Assembly: GCF_002878395.1 (NCBI RefSeq)
Contig: NW_025825704.1
Location: 1,232,170-1,296,169 of the forward strand
Origin: Capsicum annuum
Taxonomy: Eukaryota > Streptophyta > Magnoliopsida > Solanales > Solanaceae
Direction of reading: 5' to 3'
DNA: 64,000 nucleotides
The notes beneath the pieces were generated by a model. The model searched no databases and was not told the origin of the DNA. It saw only the letters and a list, made by a program, of their open reading frames with translations. The translations under genes were made by a program, and so were the position numbers. Positions 12,620 to 24,694 of the stretch are shown here, one piece after another. The number at the start of each line of letters is the position of its first letter. Position 1 is the first letter of the stretch.

Positions 12620-14300
12620 TAGGAGCTAGGGAACCACCCTCCTAGTAAATAACTAACTCATTTGGGAATTTAATGATTAGCTTATGGGTTTGACAATCTA
12701 AAGATGCATAGCACGATTGCAATCAATCCATCCCCAATATGATATAAAAATTAACCATGTCTAATTCAAATACATAGACCAATGTCTCCCAACCACCCAC
12801 ATATACCACATAACCCCTATAGAACCTTCAAGCCATCACAGAGTCACCCAATAAGGTACAAATATAAAAAGGATACGAAATACACTTAGGACCAAAACAA
12901 AAAACTTATAGCATTAAATGGTGTCACGTAAGAGAGAGTAGACCTCAAATCAAGTAAATACTACACATCATGGGAAAAGAGTTTTGACATACTAGTCATG
13001 ACATCAGATGATGCCTCGGACTCCTGGTAGGTAATGATAGCATTGACTCAGTTTTGATCCATTCCAGAGCTAGATAGAACACCCTTTAGTATCGTAGTTG
13101 ATGAAGAGGCAACCAGAACCTTGTTTATCCCAGAAGAAACCTTGACCATTAGACAGTTTCTAATCATGTGTCGTAGCTGACCACAACTAAAGCACTTGTC
13201 CTTTATTTCATCATAGTAACCTTGATCTAATCGACCACAAAATCTACATCTAGGATAAGATAGAGCTTACTGGGCCCCACTATCCTGAGATTAGAAACCT
13301 TGTTCTCTATAATTATCGCCACTATGAAAATGCCTATCACATAATGGCTTTGGATAAGGAGCACTATCCATTAATTAAAATCAAGAATCACCCCACTTTT
13401 TTGTACCACTTTCCACCATTCTTGCCACTCTACTATTGTCCATCACATAGCTCAGATAATCTAAACTTATTGCTCTGGCTTTCCCCTATCTTTGCCTTTT
13501 TCTTTTTCTCTTTCTCGACATATTGTATGTATACAGAAAACCTGGAGATATACATGTCCTTGTTCAACAAGGCAACCTCACTAAAACAATACGTCTTGGG
13601 ACAACCCAAAAGTGAACTTCCTCATTCTAGTCCTTATGCTAAAAACTAACTCTGGAGCATACTAAGATAACTGCTGAACGTTAAGGCATACTCCATGACC
13701 GATATCTTGCCTTACTTTAGATTAATGAAATCTTCCGCCTTTATCTCCCTTGGTTCTTGAGGAAAGGCGAGGTCTAGGAAGGCAGTAATAAAATTATCCC
13801 ATAGGGTTGACTCAACATCGTCACCCTTTTTCTAGTCCTATTCATCATACACTGATGCACCATATCTTTTAGCTTATAGGCGGAAAACTCCACATACTCT
13901 ATATTAGTGGTATACGTAACACAAAATATTTTTCCATCTCATCTCAAAAACCTTAAGGATCCTACTCAACCTTAACACCAATATAGGTTTGAGGATTCAA
14001 CCTCATAAATTATCAATCCTAGTGGCCTCAGAAGATAGAGTAACAAAAGCACCACGCTCAGCCTGAGAAGCTACTAATTATGCAAACATATGAATAGACT
14101 AATGAAACTCAGCATTCATCACATCATCCTAAGGAACCCAAGAAGGACTAGAGGGGACCAGTGGAACTCAATAAAAGTAATCATGAACTAGACCCCTAGA
14201 CCTGGTCTAGACCACATAGGTTTGATGTGTTATATCAATATTGACCTTGGGTAGGATAGAGGAGTTTTTGTGCGATCAGATCATCTGGAAAGAAAAATCT
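12620..14300 (-). pseudogene. Gag and protease remnant, element 2
   Basis: On the minus strand the gag core lies around 13700-13830, where frameshifted FYYCLPRPRLSS and a later LSxYAPELV block correspond to the retrotransposon gag family PF03732. At 13250-13150 a zinc knuckle is clear: CRFCGRLDQG, then CFSCGQLRHMIRNC. The protease follows, with ESEASSDVMTSMSKLFSHDV and YLLDLRSTLSYVTP near 13010-12930. The catalytic aspartate is kept and the glycine is lost. The protease-RT linker runs to about 12610. Confidence 0.8.
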
Positions 14301-14491
14301 AAAAAGCAAACAAATGGGGATTAGAGAAGATTTCAGGACCTTAGACTCTATAACTTAAAAACAAAACACAAGAAAGAGAAACATTCCTGAATTCTAAGTA
14401 GCCTCTCTCTTATGAGTGTGATGTGCTACACATCCTTAAAACAGAATTACTCAACACGATTTTGTGGTCTCCTAATTGATCTTGAACCTAA

Positions 14492-14506
14492 GGCTCTAAT
14501 ACCAAT
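14492..14506 (-). other. Primer binding site, initiator tRNA-Met type
   Basis: The minus strand reads ATTGGTATTAGAGCC directly inside the 5' LTR. The usual plant form is TGGTATCAGAGC, complementary to the 3' end of initiator tRNA-Met. The one internal difference is C to T. Confidence 0.85.
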
Positions 14507-15579
14507 CTGGCACAATACCAACTAGGGCCTAGGCATATCAGGTATATCAAGTCCAACCAGGAATAGAGACCACTCCCAATACCCAACCATTATCTCCCCT
14601 ACACCCTATTTTAAATGTATTCCCAACATACAACAAGATAAGACAATATAAGTTTAAAGACATTGAATAAAGTCTATAATCATCACCTAACAAATTTCAA
14701 CCAAATATCTAACTGATACCAATCCCAATGCCAATACCAAGGCTTTCACCAATACCGACACCGCCCATGACCATAGTAGTCTAACAAATTCTCTAATAGA
14801 AATCAAAGAATATCTGGTCGAGACATTCCCCAACCATAGCAAGAAAACAAATTCCAAGAAATAAAAATAATAAAAAGAAGTCCAGAACATGAAATAGAGT
14901 CTTTTAGAGTATGAAAGCTCACCATATCAATCTGACTCAAAGATATCCCTAAATCTAAGTCACTAAGCAAGAGGAATAGTAGTATGGTCATTTCTTGCAT
15001 TACATGGGGATACAACACCTGGAGATAGTTAGCAGAGTGAACGCTAGCATGTAACTCAAAGATAAAGGTAAAATAATGCCATCATTCAAACTCAATTCAA
15101 ATAACCATATGTTATCACATAAATACATATATATCATTTCAGTGTAGAGAATAAGGTTTAGCATAGTTGGACTGTGTAGCTCTATTATCCTAAACATACA
15201 CCCACGATCTATATGGGTTCAGCTACCCTTGCTGAAAGGGCCTCAACACGTGTTAACTACATGAACGAGAGTTACAAAAAAATACCAAGGAATTCCCCAA
15301 CCCCACATCAACAAAGATTAAAATATATATCAATAGTGTGATCCATACATACTGATATTCAAGATTAGACCTCACATCGGCAAATATGAGTATCCTGTGT
15401 TGATATCTTTGGGACCTCAACCTTATATGACTTTGCTACATAACCCCTATTAAGCCCTTATTAAACCATTTAAACACTCCCAACCATTTACCAAGGAGTC
15501 TTTTAATTAGTCATTAACCGTTGGTATCATCATACAAAAATTAGAGCTTGCAAGCCTATTATAGTTATGCAAACAAAAG

Positions 15580-16015
15580 CCTATTTTATAAGGAATTGAA
15601 TTTTCAAAATCCTTATTGATCTCAGGTGAAGAGTGCCTTGCTGTGTTTGGATAACTTCTCTGGAACTTGTTGCTTTTCTTTGTATTTAGTGGATCTAATC
15701 TCTAAAAAATAAAAACTTTTTTAGTTAAATAAAGATCTAATACATGTAGAAACTACTTCATCCTATCTATTCACAACCTGGATGGAACATATCCTACCTA
15801 TGGAGTACAAACCTGGTCTAGGGTCATTGCTCCAGATTGTACCACCTCTTGTGGAGATTAACCAATTCTTACTAGTTCTCCTCGAGTTTCTTGAGATGAT
15901 ATTTCTCATACCTAGATGCCTAAGGGTGAAGTGTCCAATGCCGAGTTTTGCCATTCTATTTATTTGTTGACCTAAATAGTGTCTTTTTTGTCACTCCAAT
16001 CTGGTCCTATTAGTG
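15580..16015. other. Unrecognised sequence inside the insertion
   Basis: Short overlapping open frames occur on both strands at 15763-15970. Neither resembles a family I recognise. A local inverted repeat (GGAATTGAATTTTC near 15589 with AAAATCCTT after it) is present. I see no gene here. Confidence 0.4.
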
Positions 16016-16019
16016 GGAG

Positions 16020-17290
16020 AATAAATTAGGAAAAGGTAAGAGATAGATAGAGTAAGAGGGTCAAATATTTAGAGAGTAGAGGAGGGGTCAGAAAAATACT
16101 AGTAGAGATGGTAGGTAGTGGCCTAAGAAGAGGAATTGGGGGAGTTCCCATGCGACTATTAATGTTTCTTATCCTAGGTTTTCTGGTGATCGATGCTTTT
16201 AGGTCAACAATGGGTTTGACGTACAAGGAGCCCAATTTTAGGACAATGGAGCTTAATCATCCCCAACCTATCCTTCTTTGTAGACTCTGTAGATGACTTT
16301 ATCATGGTTATTGCAATAAGGGAGGAACTTATGCTTCAATTTTGGACAACCTAAGCATATGCGGTGATATTGTCATTCTGCTAGTGTTGCTACTGGAGCT
16401 AATAAGATTTCAGTTTTTAGTTCTTTGATTTTTCACCAAAGGGTGCTACTGCTGGATCTGATACTGGTCGAAACCATTTCTTTGATCTTACCACTCGTGA
16501 AGAGTCAAAGGTATCTCCTGACTTTTTCACTGCTATGTTAAAGCTCTTCTCATTTGATGTGTATTTTTTACTTAATTCGGGGTCTAATCTATGTGACCCC
16601 TTATGTGAGGTCCTAAAAGTAATTTTGATCCATTTTCTATTTCTACCCTGATGGGTGATTCTGTGGTGGCTATAAGAGTCTATAGTGGTTGTGTGGTATC
16701 TATCTATGGTAGGGAGACTTTGGTAGATTTGGTAGAGTTAGACTTGTTAGATTTTGATGTGACCTTAGGGATCATTTGGTTTTACCCAAGCTATGCCTAT
16801 TTTGATTATAGGACCCGAAGGGTCCATTTTAATTCCAAATGAAGCAGTGATTGAGTGCCAAAGTAGTTTCCTTTTGTCTAAAGGAAGGTTTATTTAATAT
16901 CTTAGAGGCTCAAAATTGATTTCCAAGGGGTGTCTATATCATATAGTTCAACTTGAGGATTCTAATTTTGAAGGTCCTTCTTTATAGTCTGCCCCCATGG
17001 TTAATGAATTTCCCATGGTCTTTCCTGATGATCTTTTTTGTATTCCTCTCGATAGGGAAATTAATTTTTTGATTGACTTTCTTTTGAATAGCTATCCTAT
17101 ATTTATCCCTCCTTATAGAATGGCTCTGATTGAGTTAAAAGAGCTTAAGGAGCAGTTGAAAGATCTTCTTGATAAGGGTTTTATCTGCCCTAGTGTTTCT
17201 CCATAGAGTGATCATGTTCTCTTTGCGCGTAAGAAAGATGGTCCCTTCTGGATATGTTTAGATTATCGATAGTCGAATAAGGAATTTAGT
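16020..17290 (+). pseudogene. Gypsy gag-protease-RT fragment in the insertion
   Basis: Gag C-terminal residues rich in basic amino acids come first (16030-16140). A zinc knuckle region follows at about 16278-16385, with CRLC, H-G, and C-G pairs at the normal spacing but interrupted by stops. A protease remnant lies at 16480-16640. The linker [10 protein letters not shown] is at about 17010-17036, then [20 protein letters not shown] to 17205 and a KKDG box near 17235. It stops before the RT catalytic box. The same domains occur at 1-1300, so this is another copy of a related element, cut off at RT. Confidence 0.75.
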
Positions 17291-18399
17291 GTGACATCTT
17301 TATGGGGTGGACTATTATATTAAACAAAATTTAGACTCCACCATTTAAAATTAAACCAATACCATGGCCACCAATTCCCTTAAAAAACTATTTAAAATCA
17401 AATCAGATCAATTCAGCTTCCATTTTTAATTATGCAATGCAAGGTTTCCAAAAATAGTCAAACTATGTGAGTAAATTATACTCATTGACATTTTCACAAA
17501 CTTGTTATTACATAATTTTCACAACCATAACCTAGTAATTTGGGGAATCCACATACCCTGAAATCCATTTACTATTACCAAGCACCCCATAAGGTCAAAC
17601 TACTATTAAAAGTATGAAAGAAACACACAATTAAACCATGAGAAATATTATTAAATAATTAACATCCAAAACCTCAAACCTTTATCTAAAAAACATAACA
17701 ATACAATGAAAACCATGCATTAAAACGTATCCTTTTTTAAGTAACAAAGAAAGTATTAACATTCCTTAGACACCAAGAAGTACGGAGAAAATTAGTAATA
17801 AAAGCCCTTAATTAATTAACTTGTGGAAACCTTAGCTTTTCCTTGAACATAGAGTTTGAGAGAGATTATAAGAGTGCTTAATTAGGAATAATATGTTAAT
17901 ACTATCCTAAAAGATGTTTTAAGTTGTGGTATCAATAGGAGTTAAAGAGGAAATATCTAGAATGCCCCCAATATAAAACTATAAATAGGTCACAGGTGGT
18001 TATGAGTCGACCCCGTGACTCGTGACCACAACATACTATTCGTACACTCAAGTCATCAACAATATAGTGCATTGAAAACTCATACATTGTCCACCATAGG
18101 ACTCTATAATCAAACTCATTACCACCAGTCGTAACTACAATAGAAACCCAGCCACTACCTACTAAGCTCCTTATGACTAGGGTCACCTGACCAGTACCTA
18201 TACCCTAAGGCTCGTATTATGAGTCACTACTAGGATATTTAGATCATAGATTAGGAAATTTCAAAAGGCCAAAATTTAGGGTGTTTCACTGCCATGATCC
18301 TGAGCTCAAATCTCTAGTAATCTAATATTCCATCAAATTGTGACCTAACAAAAAAACCACATGATGTAAGAATTCTAAAAGTGAAAATTAAACTTACTT

Positions 18400-19859
18400 T
18401 AACTTTGGTTGCCTCCCAAGCAGTGCCTATTATAGTGTCTCGACATGATCCAACATCCATACTGAGCCAAATTCTTTCATCCTCTTTGTCCTACTTGAAT
18501 TCTATCTACTTACTCTTATTTGATCTCTTGAGTGTAAAATCCTAAGGTCAATAATGTTTTTAATAATTTCCTTTTCAGGATTATCAGTAATCATTGCTTT
18601 GACCTTAAGTGGTGTCTAGGGTAACTCAATGAGATTGTCTACAAAGGTTCTTGGTGATTTGGTTTCTACTACCCCAAACTTATCCACTTTATTACTGTAA
18701 TCATACATAAAAGCTTTTAGTGGGAAGGTGTATTAAGTGTCTTATAATCTCTTAAAATCACCTTTCATCATCCAATCTCATTGTAAGACTACCCTATCTC
18801 AGGTTAATCAATGCCTATCCTGAGGCTAAGAATAAGTATCCTAAAATTATTGGTACCCTTTTATCTAAATCATAATACATAACAATAAAATCAGTAGGAA
18901 TCATAGATTTATAAGATTTTATGAGGACATCCTCAATTATTTCTTTGGGCTTCACTATGGTCCTATACACCATTTACAGCATCATAAAGCATGGTCTCAG
19001 CTCGCCCAACCCAAAAGTGTTAAGCATGAATAGAGGCATCAAATTTATACTCGCCCCTAAAATAACTCAAGGCATGGACCACTTTGCCTTCACCAATCCG
19101 TATAGGGAGGGTGAGACTCCCTGGTTCCTTAAGCTTCTTAGGTATCTTTTTCATTACAACTGAGCCATACTCCCCCTTCGATTCCACCATTTAAATTAAC
19201 TGAAGCTTTACCTTGTTTGTCACCACATCCTTTAAGTACTTAGTGTACTTGGAAATTCCCTGCAAAACATATAAAAGAGGAAAACTAATGTGAAGTTCTC
19301 TAAAAGTGTCAAAGAACTTTTTGAAATAAGCATCTTCTTTGGCCTTCTTGAACTATTGAGAAAATGGTGGTGGTGGTCTTTAAGCAACCTACTTATTTGA
19401 GTACACAGACTTCCTTTAATTATCAGCATCTTTACTTTCAAACTGTAGAAGAGTCAACTCTTCTTGTACTTCTGAATTTATTTTAGAAGCATATTACAAA
19501 ACACATTTTCACTTCTTAAGGTGATTTCCATAACATTCTTTGGATTCTCTGTATCACTAGGAAATCAACCTTGTGGATTGATATTGACGTTTTAGCTAAT
19601 TGCCCAAACTATTGTTCTAACATCTGTTTTGTCACTCATTGATTCTTTATTTCAATAGCCATCTCTTCTTACTTGACTATGATTTTTTTCAATGTTTTAT
19701 CAATATTTCTTTCTTGTATGTTATTTTGTTGCTAATACCACTGATGTTGATTATTGCTTTATGAACATTTGGGTCAAGTCTGCCACTGTTGGTTTTAGGC
19801 ATTCCCTTTATTCCGCTTCAATGTATTGTCCATAAATTTAAAATTTTGGGAATATATCT
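18400..19859 (-). pseudogene. Athila-type gag C-terminus and protease remnant
   Basis: On the minus strand, about 19340-19220 gives AYFKKFFDTFRELHISFPLL followed by YVLQGISKYTKYLKDVV, the conserved end of plant Athila-type gag. From about 18985 down comes the second half of the protease: RTIVKPKEIIEDVLIKS, then DFIVMYYD and RVPIILGYLFLA near 18800. Near 18415 the minus strand has the GGGAGGCAACC linker that also follows the protease at 23660. Stops break the frame between gag and protease. The protein would have formed particles and cleaved them; this copy cannot. Confidence 0.8.
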
Positions 19860-21199
19860 TGATGAGTGTTGAATTACCACTCATTTACATCAAAAATTCA
19901 TGCACACTACTACAATTTAAAGGTAAGAATGAGATAACTTTTTTAGTTGAATGCATTAATTTCCATATTTTGAAGGTATACAGGTGATGATAAAGAAAGA
20001 TATGGACTTGAGTGATAAAGGAACCAAAAGGAAAAAAAAACTTCATAGCTTGAAAACCTTGCACGTAATCAGGCTAAGTTACTGCAATCACAGTCAGTCA
20101 ACTTTGGTTAGCCTCCGCGACTACGAGGTTCTAACGGTAGCTGTGGTAGCCACCATTTTGTATTACACACTTTGAAAAATTGAATTTGGGTTAATTTGTA
20201 ACCCTACTAATTGGGAAAACTGTTGTGTTTGAATTTTCCAATTTATTTTTAATGAAATCTAAATGTAAATTTAAGAATCTTCTTACTTTTCATTACCATG
20301 GATGCTTGTAATGAAACGTATGGAATATTTGTTCCATTTTACTTCATGAGTAGCTAAATTTTATTATCATGGGATTATATTGAACTAAGATAAAATTATG
20401 TGTGGTTTTTAGTGTATTGTGTAGATTCTAGTATGTTGATAATGGGTTTTAATATTGCTAGTTTGAATTAGTTGGGGGGTTTTGGGTGAAAACCCCAAAT
20501 GCCCAAAATGGATTTGTGGGTAAAAACCTGAAGTTCTTGAAAGATATAATCATACTAGAAAGAGGGATGTGGGTGAAATTTTGAAACCCATACCATCCTT
20601 GAAAGAGGAATATGTGTGACAAAGTAATAATGGACAATAATAGATGTAGTTTCTATCTTTTCATAATCTTAAAAATAAGGGTGAATAGAGAGTTAACTAT
20701 GTCTTGGGCATTTTCCTAGAAATAGAATTGCCTAATTGAGGTATTAGGTAGTTTTAATTGACAAACTCTTGAGGTACCCAAAATGGTCAATGAGTGATTT
20801 TCTTGAGTTTTTATTGATAAACTAGCCTTAACCACCTTCAACCTAGCCTACCACAATGTTAATGACTTAAATATACATCTAATCATCATGTATGCATGCA
20901 TAACTTATCCGTAGGTAGACATAATCCCACGGTCCTTCTCTTATTGAATTTTCAATCACAATTGTTCCCCGTTGATTGTTATCTTAAACGGATTTTGGTC
21001 AAATCATTATTCCAAATAAACCCTCATTTTAAATCATCTATTTTACTTTTTTTAAATTACTGATACCTTTTTAGCAACTATTAACACCCATAGGACTAAA
21101 AGACTAATTCCATTCCTCGAGGATTCAACCTCAACATAAGTTGATCTATTGGTAATTATCGTCCTCTACAGATTGAAATGGTATAGGTGAGCGTGATCA
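19860..21199 (+). repeat. 5' LTR of element 4
   Basis: It begins TGATGAGTGTTGAATTACC and ends GAGCGTGATCA. It matches 27821-29277 throughout but lacks about 120 bases near 20165 that are present at about 28125-28240 in the partner. Near 20100-20150 it holds a segment of repeated ACTGCAATCACAG and CGCGACTACGAGG-like words, the counterpart of the cluster in the 3' LTR. Confidence 0.9.
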
Positions 21200-21202
21200 A
21201 AA

Positions 21203-21220
21203 TGGCACCGTTGCCAAGGA
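21203..21220 (+). other. Primer binding site, tRNA-Asp type
   Basis: TGGCACCGTTGCCAAGGA lies four bases after the LTR end. The usual plant Athila-type form is TGGCGCCGTTGCCGGGGA, complementary to tRNA-Asp. The differences are all G to A. Confidence 0.9.
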
Positions 21221-21339
21221 GTGAAATTTTGTTTTCACTTATGTGGTGTTGAGTGTTACTTTTGGTATACCCATAGTGGTGTGTATTTATTTTAGTTGTT
21301 GTTATTGTTTCTTTTTAGGAGATCTCAATAGTATACTGG

Positions 21340-23085
21340 GAGACATGAGTTATAATGTAAGTCATGCCAGGTCTTTGGACGGTCCTATTAATGACGAAGA
21401 GCAACTCAATAATGTTTGGCATACAAGTGCTATCCATCTCTCTCATACTCATGGGAATGAGGCCTTTTACGGCACAAGCATAATGTTTCATATGGTCCAA
21501 ATAAAGGGAATTTGTGGGGGGAAATCTTATGAGGACCCCAACTTATTTTTAAAGAATTTTATAGAAATAGGTCAACCCATTGATATAGTACATATAACCC
21601 AAGAGTCCATCTAGTTGCACCTCTTCCCATTCTCTTTAATGCGTGAGGTGGTATTATAGCTTTGATCCTTTTTAGTTGGGTCAATTACTTCATGGGATAA
21701 ACTTACCATGGCATTCCTTGACCGGTACTTCCCATCATCTAAGATGCTCAAATTGAGAGATGAAATCACTAAATTTTGGTAATTGAATTGTATTCCCTTG
21801 TATGAGGTGAGGAAGAGGTCCAATAAAGCGATCATGCAATGTCCCAACTACTAGGTCTCATAGAAGATGCTTCTCCAAATCTTCTACCGGGCTCTAGATC
21901 AACTTAACCAAATTATGGTAGACAATGCAGTGGGGGTTCTCTTATGAAGTTGACATATCATGAATCTACAAACTTTATTGAGGATGTTAACAATAAAAGT
22001 TGGGGGTGGAACACCGGTGATGAAGAGGAACCAAAAAGATATCCTACTACCTCATTTGTTGACAAAGAGCAAAGGAAGAGAGATAAAGAAAGAGAGAAAA
22101 ATATAGCAAAAAAGATAACTCAATTGGAGCTTCTAACCAAGAATATGATGGGTGTACCCACAAAAATGGTGAATGTTGTGGCATCCATGTCCTATAATGA
22201 TGAAGAGTCCAAGAGTATTGATAAAGAAATTTTATAGTTGGCTAAAATTTTAGGGGGTTCTAACCCAGCCTATCAAATGTAAGGTGGGAACCAAGGTGTT
22301 AAAGAAAGAGATAGGGATCGTGACCTTGATTGGTAGGATAAAGACCAAGAGTATGATCATAATATTCCTTCTTATGACCGAGCAAAGAGCAAAGAAGAAA
22401 ACCTCGTTGACCCTAAAAAATACAAAATCAAAGATATCTTGGCAAGAATTTTGATGAGAGTTAAGGGAATAGAGAAGATGATTCATGAATTAAATGGGTG
22501 CTTTTTGCAAATCAACCAAACGGTTATGTCCTACTCCTCTTTAATAAAATAATTGGTAATACAAATAGGCCAAATATCCACCAACTCAATGATAGACAAA
22601 AGGGGTGCCTTCATATTAATACCGTTATAAAACTAAAGAATGAAGGTCATATGTTGGAAATAGTAAAAAGAAGTGGTAAGACCCTTAGTGATCATTTGAA
22701 GGAAGTTAAGAGAGAAAATATGCGTGCAATAGAGCCCAAAATTAAGCAAATGAATATAAAGAAAAATCTTATGGTTCAGTCAAAAGAAGAAACTCTGAAG
22801 CCTCAAGGAGGGGATGAAAAAAAAACAATTTTGGTAGATGAAAAGTTGGACAAAGATAATGAACTACAAAGTGGTATATTTCCCACCACAAAAATCCATC
22901 CTCTGTTTCCACAAAGTCTTAAGAGAAAAAAGAAAAGTGAAAATCTAAAGAAATTCATGGCTAAGCTTAGCAACCTCTCTATCAGTATCACGTTTCTTGA
23001 GGTTATCCAAGAGATTCTGGGTTATGCTGAGTGTACAAATAAATTAATGTTAAAAAATAATAATTTATGGGTAACACCATTGAAG
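21340..23085 (+). pseudogene. Athila-type gag remnant, element 4
   Basis: The frame starts near MSYNVSHARSLDGP (21345). It carries the plant gag particle domain: GKSYEDPNLFLKNFIEIGQ near 21525, SITSWDKLTMAFLDRYFPSS near 21680 and KLRDEITKF near 21750, then LLQIFYRALDQLNQIM near 21870. A basic, charged middle follows (22070-22470), with ERDRDRDLD-like runs and an IKDILARILMRVKGIEKM block. The C-terminal part at 22900-23010 reads FPQSLKRKKKSENLKKFMAK and then FLEVIQEILGYAECT, the family end before protease. Single-base shifts and stops (for example after 21614 and 22237) break it. It would bind element RNA and build particles. Confidence 0.85.
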
Positions 23086-23610
23086 TAACTTGTGGGTGTA
23101 GTGATATCATGACTAGCAGAATAGAAGAAAAGAAGGAAGATCTTAGGGCCTTTATAATTCCATGCACCATCGGGACACATAAGATTGAAAAAACTTTATA
23201 TGGCCTTGGTAAAAGTATAAATCTTGTGTTCTTTGCAATATATCAGAGGCTTGGATTGGGTACCCCTACTCCAATATCAATGAGGCTTTTGATGGTGGAC
23301 TGTTCTATCAACAGATCAATAGTTGTTTTGGTTGACGTGTTTGTTATATGGATTTCATCCTTTGAGCAAATTTTGTGGTGCTATATTATGAAATAGACCA
23401 AGAGGTGACAATTATCCTTGGTCAACCTCTCCTTTCTACCAAAAAAGATATCATTGACTTGGAACTAGGAGAAATAAGGTTTAGGGTCAGTAATAGAGAG
23501 GAATTCTTTCGACTGTACATAAAGAAAAAATAGCCCTTGGAGCTTAAAGAGGTGTCAGGTATACATATTGAAGATGAGGAAGTGAATGATGGATCCCTTG
23601 AGGATCCAAC
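23067..23610 (+). pseudogene. Athila-type aspartic protease remnant, element 4
   Basis: FIIPCTIGTHKIEKTLYGLG runs into KSINLVFFAIYQRLGLGTP near 23150-23265, the usual start of this protease family. The catalytic D-L-G-A-S of relatives reads G-L-G-K-S, so the active-site aspartate is lost. The second half (about 23395-23500), frameshifted, reads VTIILGQPLLSTKKDIIDLE and GEIRFRV. It overlaps the end of gag and is followed by an acidic tail to about 23610. No pol follows it. Confidence 0.85.
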
Positions 23611-24690
23611 CTGAAAAAAAAAACACATTGTGCCATGATGATAACCAAGGCTCTATGTGGTAGGCAACCCACAAATGCCATAAAAGTGGGTCGTATCCTT
23701 TGTTTTTAATTTAGTAGTGTATACTAAAATTTATTTCATTGATTAATCCATGGATTTGTGGCACATGGAGTGTTTTGAGCAAGTTTGCGTAGGGGAAAGT
23801 GTAAATTTTTCACATATTGGACTAAATTGGGGAGTGTAGAGGACTAATATTGGCCTCAGATATCGTGATTGTGGCCCTGTACCTCTACGATCAAGGTCTC
23901 CACTTGTTTGGATCATGGAAATCAGACTGCAATCACGATCAAGTCAGTTTAGATGACCGTCTCAATTCCCATTTCCCTCACACTCCCTTTTCAACTATTC
24001 TCTAAAATTGTATCCACTATTGGTCATATTTTTGGCATTCAAAAGCATTATGGAATCCATATTGCATTATTACTCTAGTAAGTGCTTTGAGTTTGTACAT
24101 TAATTATTTTAGGTAGGCCATAGAATGGATGAAATATGGGAGGCCTAAATTATTCTTTTCACTGTTAAATGCTTTTTTAATTGTACTTGTCTAGTGGTTC
24201 TCTATCGTGAACGGTGTTCAAACTTTTAGGGAAGCGTTGAGTGCCCAAGTTGCATTCAAAATTGAGATAAATGTAGTGTGCACCTCAAGTGATCGATCAA
24301 ATGCCCAAACAAACTTATAACTAGTTGTTTTCCAATTCTCAATGCATGATCGAGTACATAGTAACCTTGTTCAATGTTCTAAATTATAAATTTCTATTTT
24401 AGAACATGATTTGCCCATGCATTTGGAATTTTGAACTGCTGAAAATATAACCTAGTTTGGCCTTAGATATCACGATTGTGTTCATTGGATTGTGATTGAG
24501 GCTCCGTGATCACTGCTCAGTGGCCCACAATCACCATATCTTAGGCTAAATTTAATTTTGGGCCAAATATCCTACACTTCCAATTCTTTTCCAATAACCA
24601 TCCGATGGGATTTGTTGGACAACATAGCATAGTTTGTGCTTTAAAAAATTAATGATAAATGTTGTTGTGTCATTCTCATTCTTTTCAGGT
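23611..24690 (+). other. Non-coding stretch between protease and PF20167-like frame
   Basis: It opens with a GTAGGCAACCCACA linker (23661), the counterpart of the one near 18415. Two segments, 23845-23945 and 24460-24540, each contain several forms of ATCACGATTGTG and CGATCAAG in alternating orientation, in the manner of the word cluster inside the LTRs. I see no supported frame. It could be an untranslated leader for a separate transcript of the downstream frame, or the remains of an older LTR. Confidence 0.5.
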
Positions 24691-24694
24691 TTAC

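Larger units (their letters stand above)
15579..17321 (+). mobile_element. Insertion within the 5' LTR of element 2
   Basis: The LTR text is interrupted here and resumes after 17322. The word AAACAAAA occurs at 15571-15578 and again at 17322-17329, a possible 8-base target duplication; low complexity makes this uncertain. The right two thirds hold a gypsy gag-protease-RT fragment, and the left 400 bases are unrecognised. I see no terminal inverted repeats and no LTRs at its ends. It could be a transposon carrying captured retroelement sequence, or a truncated retroelement joined by repair. Confidence 0.5.
7463..18288 (-). mobile_element. Ty3/gypsy LTR retrotransposon with both LTRs (element 2)
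   Basis: Read on the minus strand this is 5' LTR (18288-14508, interrupted), primer site, gag, protease, RT, RNase H, integrase, chromodomain-like tail, polypurine tract and 3' LTR (9525-7463). With the insertion removed, the two LTRs come to about 2.03 and 2.06 kb, which supports the pairing. No matching target duplication is visible: the left neighbour is the partial LTR of element 1's family and the right neighbour is an Athila-type element. All frames are broken. Confidence 0.9.
14508..18288 (-). repeat. 5' LTR of element 2, interrupted
   Basis: The pieces 14508-15578 and 17330-18288 together match the 3' LTR at 7463-9525. The minus-strand start is TGAAACACCCTAAATTTTGG at 18288. The break at about 15579-17321 holds foreign sequence with a plus-strand gypsy fragment. 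The U3 side (18000-18230) carries the same GAGTCG and TGACTCGT word cluster as the partner LTR. Confidence 0.85.

Noticed and set aside
13344..13649. 101-codon plus-strand open frame
   Set aside because: It lies antisense to the gag region of element 2 on the minus strand and has no motif of its own.
15763..15970. Overlapping open frames on both strands that might be a gene fragment
   Set aside because: Neither translation resembles a family I know, and opposite-strand frames of the same length suggest chance.
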